Source: a virus. Taken from it: a stretch of DNA of 20,414 nucleotides. The stretch spans positions 1 through 20,414 of the IMG/VR virus record IMGVR_UViG_3300017714_000232; one strand, written 5' to 3'. Within the stretch, counting starts at the first letter, position 1; each line of letters opens with the position of its first letter. The position numbers and the translations under genes were made by a program. The notes beneath the pieces were generated by a model. That model had not been told where the DNA came from. It did no database searches and saw nothing but the letters and a program-made list of their open reading frames with translations. Below, one piece after another: positions 1 to 6,135 of this stretch.

Positions 1-1
1 A

Positions 2-982
2 AGAGGTTCATTTGCTACATTGAAAAGAACATATGATTCAGATTTACCATCTGAAACTTCAGGTACACCAATCTATAAAGCACTGCTTAAGAATGGTAAT
101 GATGGTTCAGCTGTCACAGATGGAGCAATCATGGCAGCATACGATAAATTACTAGATGCTGAAACTGAAGATGTAAACTTATTAATAACTGGTGAACATA
201 GCACTACAGTCGGTAAATATGTAATGGCTGGTGCTAAAGCAAGAAAAGATGCAATGGCATTTATATCACCATCTGAAACAGTGGCTGTAAACAGTCCATC
301 AGCTAGAAAAATAGTTGATTATTTCTCAGATTGGAATTCAAACTCATACGGAGTATTTGATTCAGGTTGGAAACGTCAATATGATAGATATAATGACGAG
401 TTCTTTAATATGCCTTTAAATCCAGATACTGCAGGAGTCACAGCAAGAGCAGAATTTACTAATGATGCTTGGTTCTCACCAGCTGGTTTAAACAGAGGAT
501 TCTACAAAAACGTAGTTAAATTACAATATAATCCTTCACAAGCTGAAAGAGATGAATTATACAAATCTAGAGTTAACCCAGTCGTTACATTTAAAGGACA
601 GGGAACATTACTATTTGGTGATAAAACAGCATTAAGCAAACCATCAGCATTTGATAGAATTAATGTTAGAAGGTTATTCATTGTATTAGAAAAAGCAATT
701 GCTACAGCTGCTAAGTTCCAATTGTTTGAATTCAATGATGATTTCACAAGAGCAAATTTCGTAGCCGCGGTAGAGCCGTTCTTAGCAGATGTTAAGTCAA
801 GACGAGGAATGACGGACTTTAAAGTAGTCTGTGATGCTTCAAACAACACGGCAGCAGTAATCGATGGAAACAGATTCGTGGCTGATATCTACATCAAACC
901 GAATCGTTCAATAAACTTCATTACACTTAACTTTGTAGCAGTACGAAGTGGAGTTAGTTTTGAAGAGGTAGCAGGAGCATAA
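2..982 (+). CDS. gp18: Tail sheath protein gp18, 5'-truncated
   Basis: This is the contractile tail sheath subunit of T4-like myophages. It polymerises around the tail tube and contracts to drive the tube into the host envelope. The open frame continues to the window edge upstream of the first possible start (a TTG at 20), so only the C-terminal part (about 326 residues) is present; T4 gp18 has about 659. The C-terminal half shows the family's conserved pattern: a segment with NRGFYKNVVKLQYNPSQAERDELY, here summarised by its core NRGFYKN, then INVRRLFIVLEKAI and the late strand FVADIYIKPNRSINFITLNF. In sheath proteins this last region forms the fold that exchanges strands between subunits. 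The tube gene gp19 follows after 4 bases, the usual T4 order, and both are presumably on one late transcript. Codons after about 755 become richer in G/C at the third position. Identity is secure; the N-terminal domains cannot be described. Confidence 0.95.
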   Translation, partial: RGSFATLKRTYDSDLPSETSGTPIYKALLKNGNDGSAVTDGAIMAAYDKLLDAETEDVNLLITGEHSTTVGKYVMAGAKARKDAMAFISPSETVAVNSPSARKIVDYFSDWNSNSYGVFDSGWKRQYDRYNDEFFNMPLNPDTAGVTARAEFTNDAWFSPAGLNRGFYKNVVKLQYNPSQAERDELYKSRVNPVVTFKGQGTLLFGDKTALSKPSAFDRINVRRLFIVLEKAIATAAKFQLFEFNDDFTRANFVAAVEPFLADVKSRRGMTDFKVVCDASNNTAAVIDGNRFVADIYIKPNRSINFITLNFVAVRSGVSFEEVAGA

Positions 983-986
983 TAGA

Positions 987-1553
987 ATGGCAAGAATAGA
1001 TGATTTTAAAGCAGCTTTAATCGGTGGTGGCGCAAGAGCCAACCAATTTAGAGTAATACCACAATTTCCAGCTGGAATCACTAATACAGATTCAACTGGG
1101 CTTGGACTAGTACAACTTGGTTCATTCATGATTAAAACAGCACAATTACCTGGTTCTGAATTATCAGAGATTATGGTTCCTTACCGTGGAAGAGAATTAT
1201 ATCTACCAGGTGATAGAAAATTTCAACCTTGGACGATAACCGTGATTAATGATAACAACTTTGCTATAAGAAATGCAATGGAATCATGGAGTAATAATAT
1301 TAATACGCATGTTGGTAATACTTCGGCGGGCGGAATTGATGCTACTGATTTTGCTTCATTCGTTCAAGATTGGACTGTCGAGCAAATCGGCAAAGATGGC
1401 CAAGTGAATAAATCAATAGTTCTACGTGGTTGTTTCCCGACTACAATCGATCCAATTGATGTATCGTTTGACACAGCCGATACAATCTCAGAGTTCTCTG
1501 CAACTATCAGATATCAATTCTGGACTTCGAACACTACCGACAACGTCGGTTAA
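987..1553 (+). CDS. gp19: Tail tube protein gp19
   Basis: This is the inner tail tube subunit, which stacks as hexameric rings inside the sheath and forms the DNA channel. It has 188 residues against 163 in T4. The N-terminus (MARIDDFKAALIGGGARANQ) followed by RVIPQFPAG is typical of T4-like tube proteins: a short helix, then the first strand of the tube beta-barrel. Further family-like segments are QLPGSELSEIMVPYRGRELYLPGDR, seen around residues 50-75, and near the C-terminus a GCFPTTIDPIDVSFD stretch followed by a final strand ending in RYQFW. An AGGAG ribosome site (973-977) lies inside the end of gp18, 9 bases from the ATG. The gene sits directly between sheath and portal genes as in T4. 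Two inverted repeats start at its last codons (see 1536-1589). Confidence is high from sequence pattern and context together. Confidence 0.93.
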   Translation: MARIDDFKAALIGGGARANQFRVIPQFPAGITNTDSTGLGLVQLGSFMIKTAQLPGSELSEIMVPYRGRELYLPGDRKFQPWTITVINDNNFAIRNAMESWSNNINTHVGNTSAGGIDATDFASFVQDWTVEQIGKDGQVNKSIVLRGCFPTTIDPIDVSFDTADTISEFSATIRYQFWTSNTTDNVG

Positions 1554-1589
1554 GAATTATTGCGTACGTTTTAGTATAATACTAAAGCG
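1536..1589 (+). other. Two consecutive inverted repeats at the gp19-gp20 junction
   Basis: The first repeat (1536-1550) pairs ACCGAC with GTCGGT around a 3-base loop, overlapping the last codons of gp19. The second (1567-1589) is a near-perfect palindrome centred on 1578: TTTAGTAT against ATACTAAA, extended outward by a T-G and two G-C pairs. Neither is followed by a T-run, so they are not standard intrinsic terminators. They could stabilise the 3' end of the abundant sheath/tube message or mark an RNA processing site before gp20, which has its own AGGAG site. The function is inferred. Confidence 0.4.
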
Positions 1590-1621
1590 GCATATTATGA
1601 CAAAACAGTGTTAGGAGAAAC

Positions 1622-3154
1622 ATGGCAGAACAAAAAGAAGATTTATTTGGCTTTGAGTTAATATCACCAGAAAAATCACCTAAAATACCCTCTCCAGTAC
1701 CGGTTCAATTAGACGATGGAACCGATTTACCGGTAGGTGGACGTATAGGCTATACGTATGAACAAGACGATAAAGCCAGAACCGAACACGCCCTTATATC
1801 TACATATAGAGAAGTAGCACTTTATCCAGAAGCTGATATGGCTATTGATGATATTGTTAATGAAGCTTTTGTAGTAGAACATGATAGAGCTCCTGTATCA
1901 ATTAGGTTAGATAATCTAAATATGGATGACCGAATTAAAGAGCTTATTAGAACAGAATTCCAAAAAATATTAGAGTTAGTAAGATTTCAGAAAAAATCTT
2001 ATGAAACATTTAGACAGTGGTATGTTGATGGTAGATTATATTATCAAGTAATCATAGATGCAAAAAGTCCAAAAGACGGTATACAAGAATTAAGACCTAT
2101 TGATGCTCTTAAAATGAAAAGAGTAATTAAACCTATCTATTCAAAAAATATTAAAACAGGAATGCCTTTCTTAGAAGATATAGAAGAACATTTTGAATTT
2201 TCACCTGATGGTGATATGGGTGCAGCAGTTAAGTTATCAAAAGACTCTGTAGTATTCTGTCCATCTGGTATAGTAGATAAAAATAAAGGTATGATTATAG
2301 GTTATTTAGATAAAGCTGTAAAAGCATTCAATAACTTAAGGTCTATGGAAGACTCATTAATTGTTTACAGAATAGCAAGAGCTCCAGAAAGAAGAATATT
2401 CTATATTGATGTTGGTAATTTACCAAAGATAAAAGCAGAGCAGTATCTTAGAGATATGCAAAACAGATTTAGAAACAAAATAGATTATGACCCAGTCACT
2501 GGTGCTATCAGAGACAGTCGTAAATTTATGAGTGTCTTGGAAGATTTTTGGCTACCAAGAAGAGACGGAAGAGCAACAGAGATTACCACTTTACCTGGTG
2601 GCCAAAATCTAGGTGACCTCGATGATATCATATATTTTAAAAACAAATTATATGAAGCTCTTAACGTTCCTTTATCAAGAGTAAATGGTGCTGATACAGC
2701 ATTCCAAATTGGTAGAGCTTCTGATATTTCAAGAGATGAACTTAAATTTGGTAAGTTTGTAGCTAGATTAAAGAAACAATTTGGTGAATTGTTTAATGAA
2801 ATACTAAGAGTACAATGTTCATTAAAAGGTATTTGTACTGCTGAAGAATTTGATGATATGAGAACTCATATTACATTTGATTTCATAGAAGACACACACT
2901 TTAAAGAACTTAAAGATGTAGAACTACTAACTGACAGGATGAATCTATTAAGAGATGCTACTGAATATGTTGGTAAATATTTCTCTATTGAATATGTGCG
3001 AAAAATCATCTTAGCCCAGTCTGAAGACGATATTGCTAGGATTGACCGTGAAATAATGAAAGAGATCGATGGAGGTCAAATAAATACTGAAGATGACCAA
3101 ATGGACATGTACAGTGAATCACGGGAAAATATAGATGGCACTACCGAAAAGTAA
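1622..3154 (+). CDS. gp20: Portal vertex protein gp20
   Basis: This is the dodecameric portal at the unique head vertex. It initiates prohead assembly, docks the terminase and conducts DNA. Its 510 residues are close to the 524 of T4 gp20. Recognisable family segments include an early EADMAIDDIVNEAFV, the FRQWYVDGRLYYQVIID motif near 125-140, the RIARAPERRIFYIDVGNLP block near 250, KFMSVLEDFWLPRRDGRATE near 300, the TTLPGGQNLGDLDDI segment that follows, and LNVPLSRVNGADTAFQIGRAS in the crown/wing region. The start is chosen at 1622 because AGGAG (1613-1617) lies 4 bases before the ATG. The first about 30 residues are a Pro-rich acidic leader. The 3' end overlaps gp13 by 20 bases, which suggests translational coupling of two connector proteins. 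Codon third positions are richer in G/C in about the first 60 codons than in the body of the gene. Confidence 0.95.
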   Translation: MAEQKEDLFGFELISPEKSPKIPSPVPVQLDDGTDLPVGGRIGYTYEQDDKARTEHALISTYREVALYPEADMAIDDIVNEAFVVEHDRAPVSIRLDNLNMDDRIKELIRTEFQKILELVRFQKKSYETFRQWYVDGRLYYQVIIDAKSPKDGIQELRPIDALKMKRVIKPIYSKNIKTGMPFLEDIEEHFEFSPDGDMGAAVKLSKDSVVFCPSGIVDKNKGMIIGYLDKAVKAFNNLRSMEDSLIVYRIARAPERRIFYIDVGNLPKIKAEQYLRDMQNRFRNKIDYDPVTGAIRDSRKFMSVLEDFWLPRRDGRATEITTLPGGQNLGDLDDIIYFKNKLYEALNVPLSRVNGADTAFQIGRASDISRDELKFGKFVARLKKQFGELFNEILRVQCSLKGICTAEEFDDMRTHITFDFIEDTHFKELKDVELLTDRMNLLRDATEYVGKYFSIEYVRKIILAQSEDDIARIDREIMKEIDGGQINTEDDQMDMYSESRENIDGTTEK

Positions 3155-4124
3155 ACAAAGTTTAGCTGATTATATGCTACGTAGGTGTGGAGCACCTGTT
3201 GTAAACGTAGAAGTATCTGATGTGCAATTAGAAGACTGTATCGATGATGCAATTAAAATGTATCAAGAGTATCACTATGACGGTAATGAAAGAACTTATA
3301 GAGTATTAGAAGTAAATGCTAAAGTAATAGCTGAAAATCAAAGACGTCATCAAGATATTACAGCACCAGTTTTCAATCATGATTCTGAATATAAAAAAGG
3401 TGCAAGAGTATTTCACAATCCAAGTAAAAATACAGATTCAGATTCTGGTTTTAATGTTTATGTAAAAACAGATAGTGACCTTGCATTAGACTCAGATAAT
3501 AAAGTATTCAGAAAAAATTACACAAAAGAACAATTGTACTTAAGAGATTCATATGCATTAGTTGAAGGTGGACAAGTAGGAATAAGAGTACCAGAAAATA
3601 TCATACAAATATCTAGAGTATCAAAAGTAGATAGCTTTGCTCAATCTGGAATGTACAATTATGAATATCAATACTTCTTAAATAACTTTGATGCATTCTA
3701 TGGTAATGCAGCTGGTTCAGGAATTACTGGATATTACATACAAAAAATGTATGTTGAACATATAGATTTCTTATTAAACACATCACCAGCAATTAGATTT
3801 AGTAAAGCTAAAAACAGACTTTATTTAGATATTGATTGGAAACGTCCTAAAAAAGGAGAGTTCTTCTTAATTGAATGTTATGAAGCAACTGACCCTGAGA
3901 TATATGGCGATGTTTACAATGATATATGGATTAAAAAGTATTCATCTGCATTATTAAAGATGCAGTGGGGCTCAAACTTGAAAAAGTATGAGAATACTGA
4001 ATTACCAGGTGGTGTTCAGTTAAATGGTCAAGCTCTCTATGACGAAGGTAAAGGTGAAAAAGACGAGCTTGAAGAACAATTAAAACAAAATCTCCAATTG
4101 GAGATGGATATGATAAGAGGCTAA
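3135..4124 (+). CDS. gp13: Neck (head completion) protein gp13
   Basis: Gp13 of T4-like phages joins gp14 to form the neck that closes the filled head and accepts the tail. This 329-residue protein is near the T4 length of 309. Family features are the N-terminal segment with LADYMLRRCGAPVVNVEVSD, then QLEDCIDDAIKMYQEYHYDG (a helical pattern that the family shares), a central VPENIIQISRV strand, and a C-terminal block WIKKYSSALLKMQWGSNLKK followed by LPGGVQLNGQ and an acidic helix. Residues around 75-125 (DSDSGFN, DSDNKVF) look like an insertion compared with my recollection of T4 and cyanophage versions. The start lies 20 bases inside gp20, with no obvious strong ribosome site, so coupling to portal translation is likely. 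In T4 gene 13 lies upstream of 14-15-16-17, not after the portal, so the gene has moved here. Confidence 0.82.
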   Translation: MALPKSKQSLADYMLRRCGAPVVNVEVSDVQLEDCIDDAIKMYQEYHYDGNERTYRVLEVNAKVIAENQRRHQDITAPVFNHDSEYKKGARVFHNPSKNTDSDSGFNVYVKTDSDLALDSDNKVFRKNYTKEQLYLRDSYALVEGGQVGIRVPENIIQISRVSKVDSFAQSGMYNYEYQYFLNNFDAFYGNAAGSGITGYYIQKMYVEHIDFLLNTSPAIRFSKAKNRLYLDIDWKRPKKGEFFLIECYEATDPEIYGDVYNDIWIKKYSSALLKMQWGSNLKKYENTELPGGVQLNGQALYDEGKGEKDELEEQLKQNLQLEMDMIRG

Positions 4125-4129
4125 GGGAG

Positions 4130-4137
4130 TATAAATA
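4130..4137 (+). promoter_or_regulatory. T4-type late promoter box TATAAATA
   Basis: This is an exact match to the T4 late-promoter -10 element read by the gp55-type sigma factor, which is encoded at 13689. It lies between an AAGGGAG ribosome-site-like stretch (4123-4129) and the ATG at 4142, with only 4 bases between box and ATG. A start at the usual distance would fall at about the A of the ATG, giving a leaderless message, while read-through transcripts would keep the upstream ribosome site. The match is seen directly; activity is inferred. Confidence 0.6.
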
Positions 4138-4141
4138 AATT

Positions 4142-4321
4142 ATGAGTGGACTTAAAGAACTATTAAATGACGAACAAGGTTTCAAGTCTGATGCGAAAGA
4201 GAAATTAGACCAAAAAGCTTTTGAGAAACTAGCTGATATGAAAGCGGAAATGGCAAAAGAAATGATTTCTCCTGAGGCAGAAACAGAAACAAAACAAGTA
4301 GAAACTGATGAGCAATCTTAG
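4142..4321 (+). CDS. Small acidic protein, putative prohead core component (gp67/gp68-like position)
   Basis: This is a 59-residue gene beginning MSGLKELLNDEQGF and ending in a Glu-rich tail (PEAETETKQVETDEQS). The centre, FEKLADMKAEMAKEMI, is predicted helical and resembles short helical motifs I recall in prohead core proteins of marine T4-like phages. T4 places its small core proteins 67 and 68 between the portal gene 20 and the protease gene 21, and this gene occupies the same interval, so a core role is inferred from position and composition only. It starts 4 bases after a TATAAATA box, with AAGGGAG 12 bases upstream, and overlaps the next gene by 14 bases, which supports it being translated. 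No catalytic motif, signal peptide or membrane segment is visible. Confidence 0.7.
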   Translation: MSGLKELLNDEQGFKSDAKEKLDQKAFEKLADMKAEMAKEMISPEAETETKQVETDEQS

Positions 4322-5054
4322 AAACTGGAAACAAAATAAGTTTGACGAACACCGTGCTAAAGTAAAGGCACAGGTATCTGAAGGTATTGAAGTAAAACCA
4401 GACCACATTATAAATGAAGATGTATTACAAGAAATACATGATGAAGTATCTATTGAAAAGTTTCAAGAAGTAGTACAATTTGATTATGAAATTGAATTGG
4501 ATGAAAAATTAGAAACTGATTTAAATGATACTATATGTGATTGTCCAGATGACGATGATGATTGTTCATGTCCAGAAACTTATTACGATTTTATACCTGA
4601 TGAGTATGGCGAAATAATGGATGTAGAATTTGAAATTGATGGTATGAGAGACTATTATGATGATGGTGTTAATAATTACTTAAAAATCAAAGATGCTATG
4701 TTTGCTGATTCATTTGATTTAGTAGACCAAGATTTACCAGAAAGTATGGATGACCCATTAGAAGATGGGATGACTACATTTGATGAAGCACAACCAGGTA
4801 GAGCAAGAGTTATTTTTAGAAGGTCTAAAGGAAGAATTACAAAAAGAAAAAGATGTCCAAAAGGAACTAGATTACAGGGTAATAGATGTATACCTCAAAC
4901 TGGTACACAAAAAGCTAGATTACGTAGAACAGGCATCAAACTAAAAAGAGCAAAACGAGCAATGGGAGCAGGTAAAAAGAAACTAGCTGCACTAAAATCA
5001 AGAATTACTAAAAAAAGAGTAAGTACAAGGTCACGTAATTACTCAGGTACTTAA
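4308..5054 (+). CDS. Bipolar-charge protein, putative prohead/virion internal protein
   Basis: This 248-residue protein has no confidently recognised family. It has two parts. Residues 1 to about 165 are strongly acidic and include a cysteine cluster, CDCPDDDDDCSCPE, at about 79-92, which could bind metal or form disulfides. From about 170 to the end it is extremely basic (RRSKGRITKRKRCPKGTR, then repeated RR/KK groups to RSRNYSGT), with two more cysteines in the CPKGTRLQGNRC stretch. That C-terminal pattern recalls the Arg/Lys-rich tails of head-associated proteins in marine T4-like phages, and it would suit DNA binding. Its place between the portal and protease genes fits a prohead core or internal head protein that may be cut by gp21. 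It overlaps the preceding small gene by 14 bases. Real gene: high confidence; role: inference. Confidence 0.8.
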   Translation: MSNLRNWKQNKFDEHRAKVKAQVSEGIEVKPDHIINEDVLQEIHDEVSIEKFQEVVQFDYEIELDEKLETDLNDTICDCPDDDDDCSCPETYYDFIPDEYGEIMDVEFEIDGMRDYYDDGVNNYLKIKDAMFADSFDLVDQDLPESMDDPLEDGMTTFDEAQPGRARVIFRRSKGRITKRKRCPKGTRLQGNRCIPQTGTQKARLRRTGIKLKRAKRAMGAGKKKLAALKSRITKKRVSTRSRNYSGT

Positions 5055-5057
5055 AGG

Positions 5058-5065
5058 AATAAATA
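5058..5065 (+). promoter_or_regulatory. Late-promoter-like box AATAAATA
   Basis: This matches seven of eight positions of the T4 late box TATAAATA. It lies exactly 4 bases before the ATG at 5070, the same spacing as at 4130 and 9749. An AAGGA stretch (5054-5058) precedes it but sits 11 bases from the ATG. The repeated geometry is the main support; activity is inferred. Confidence 0.4.
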
Positions 5066-5069
5066 AGAT

Positions 5070-5450
5070 ATGGCAAATACAGTTGTTAGTAAATCCGTAG
5101 GGATTCAAGGTTCATCACAAGGAAACAGAGTAGTCTATCATATAGACACTGCTGCAACACTTGATTCAGATGCATTTACATTTACTTATCAAGTAAAAAA
5201 TATTTACGGTCCAGGCCAATCACCAGCATCAGACTCAGATGAAAAAAATATCAATCATTATATGAGACCAATTAAAATGGAATCTGTAGTTAATATGGGT
5301 CCTAATGCAATTACTATTGACGGCAAAGTTTTTGCTACTGGTAAATGGGACTTTAATATGACTGGTGGAGTTGCTATTGCACAAGCAAAAGGCAATGTAG
5401 TCATTAGTGGTACATCACCAAACGCCGTTATCGTATTCAGAGGACAATAA
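5070..5450 (+). CDS. Small beta-rich hypothetical protein, possible head decoration or structural protein
   Basis: The 126-residue product is not recognised. It is rich in Val, Gly, Ser and Thr with alternating hydrophobic residues (TVVSKSVGIQGSS, VVNMGPNAITIDGKVFATG, GNVVISGTSPNAVIVFRGQ), as expected for a beta-sandwich, and it has no cysteine, signal peptide or membrane segment. A Tyr-containing loop region, KNIYGPGQSPASDSDEK, lies at about 43-59. Between head-assembly genes, a surface decoration or capsid-associated role is reasonable, but there is no direct evidence. Its stop codon overlaps the gp21 start as TAATG, so the two are likely translationally coupled. An AATAAATA box ends 4 bases before the start. 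Confidence 0.75.
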   Translation: MANTVVSKSVGIQGSSQGNRVVYHIDTAATLDSDAFTFTYQVKNIYGPGQSPASDSDEKNINHYMRPIKMESVVNMGPNAITIDGKVFATGKWDFNMTGGVAIAQAKGNVVISGTSPNAVIVFRGQ

Positions 5451-6100
5451 TGAAATTAATCAAAGAAGATATTTCATTCAATGACCTTGAAGTTCTTACA
5501 GAAGGTAAAGAACAAAAAAGGAAATTTATCCAAGGTCCATTCTTACAAGCAGAAAAACAAAATAGAAATGGACGTGTTTATCCTCAACACGTAATGGATA
5601 AAGCTGTTGAAGCTTATAAAAAAGATTATATCGCCCAGTCAAGAGCACTAGGTGAATTAAACCACCCGGCTGAGCCGGTTGTAAACCCTGAAAGAGCGGC
5701 TATCATGACGAAAGAGTTAACTAGAGATGGCTATTACTATAAAGGAAAAGCACAAGTCCTTAGTACTCCAATGGGTAAAATCGTTGAAAATCTACTTGAC
5801 GATGGCGTAAAAATTGGTGTTTCATCTCGAGGATTAGGTTCTTTGAGAATGACTCGTCAGGGATATAATGAAGTGCAAGAAGATTTTGTCTTAACTACAG
5901 CAGCTGATGTTGTATTTGACCCATCTGCTCAAGAGGCTTTCGTTGAGGGAGTTTATGAGCAAGCGGATTGGATATATGAGTCAGGTGTATGGCAAAGAAT
6001 CGACCTTGAAAAAGCTAGAAAAGAGTTGCTTGAGGCCGGTCGTAGAGAATTAAATAATACAAAACTAAAATTGTTTAAAAGGTTCTTAGAGAATCAATAA
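5450..6100 (+). CDS. gp21: Prohead core protease gp21
   Basis: This is a serine protease of the herpesvirus-assemblin-like fold (peptidase family U9/S78-related). In T4 it degrades the scaffold and trims gp23 and other head proteins before DNA packaging. It has 216 residues, close to the T4 length of 212. Expected catalytic features are visible: His72 in LGELNHPAEPVVNPERAA and Ser125/126 in VKIGVSSRGLGSL. The GPFLQAEKQNRNGRVYP segment at 29-45 is the usual first conserved block. The start shares a base with the preceding stop codon. The C-terminal basic helical tail (from about 180) may be the self-cleavage region known from T4. Its targets, gp22 and gp23, are the next two genes. Confidence 0.95.
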   Translation: MKLIKEDISFNDLEVLTEGKEQKRKFIQGPFLQAEKQNRNGRVYPQHVMDKAVEAYKKDYIAQSRALGELNHPAEPVVNPERAAIMTKELTRDGYYYKGKAQVLSTPMGKIVENLLDDGVKIGVSSRGLGSLRMTRQGYNEVQEDFVLTTAADVVFDPSAQEAFVEGVYEQADWIYESGVWQRIDLEKARKELLEAGRRELNNTKLKLFKRFLENQ

Positions 6101-6102
6101 AA

Positions 6103-6110
6103 AATAAATA
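6103..6110 (+). promoter_or_regulatory. Late-promoter-like box AATAAATA upstream of gp22
   Basis: This lies just after the gp21 stop in an A/T-only stretch and matches the T4 late box except for the first base. Here the ATG (6136) is 25 bases downstream, and a GGAG site (6122-6125) lies between, so a transcript starting near 6116 would have a conventional leader. That contrasts with the tight spacing at 4130, 5058 and 9749. It is a plausible source of gp22-gp23 mRNA. Confidence 0.45.
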
Positions 6111-6135
6111 AATTAATATTTGGAGCTATAGCAAA

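Noticed and set aside
502-849. Minus-strand open frame inside gp18
   Set aside because: It lies fully inside a clearly coding gene, is Leu/Ser/Asn-rich without family motifs, and has no promoter or ribosome site.
1575-1580. TATAAT as a host-type promoter before gp20
   Set aside because: It is the centre of a palindrome and has no acceptable -35 element at 16-18 bases.
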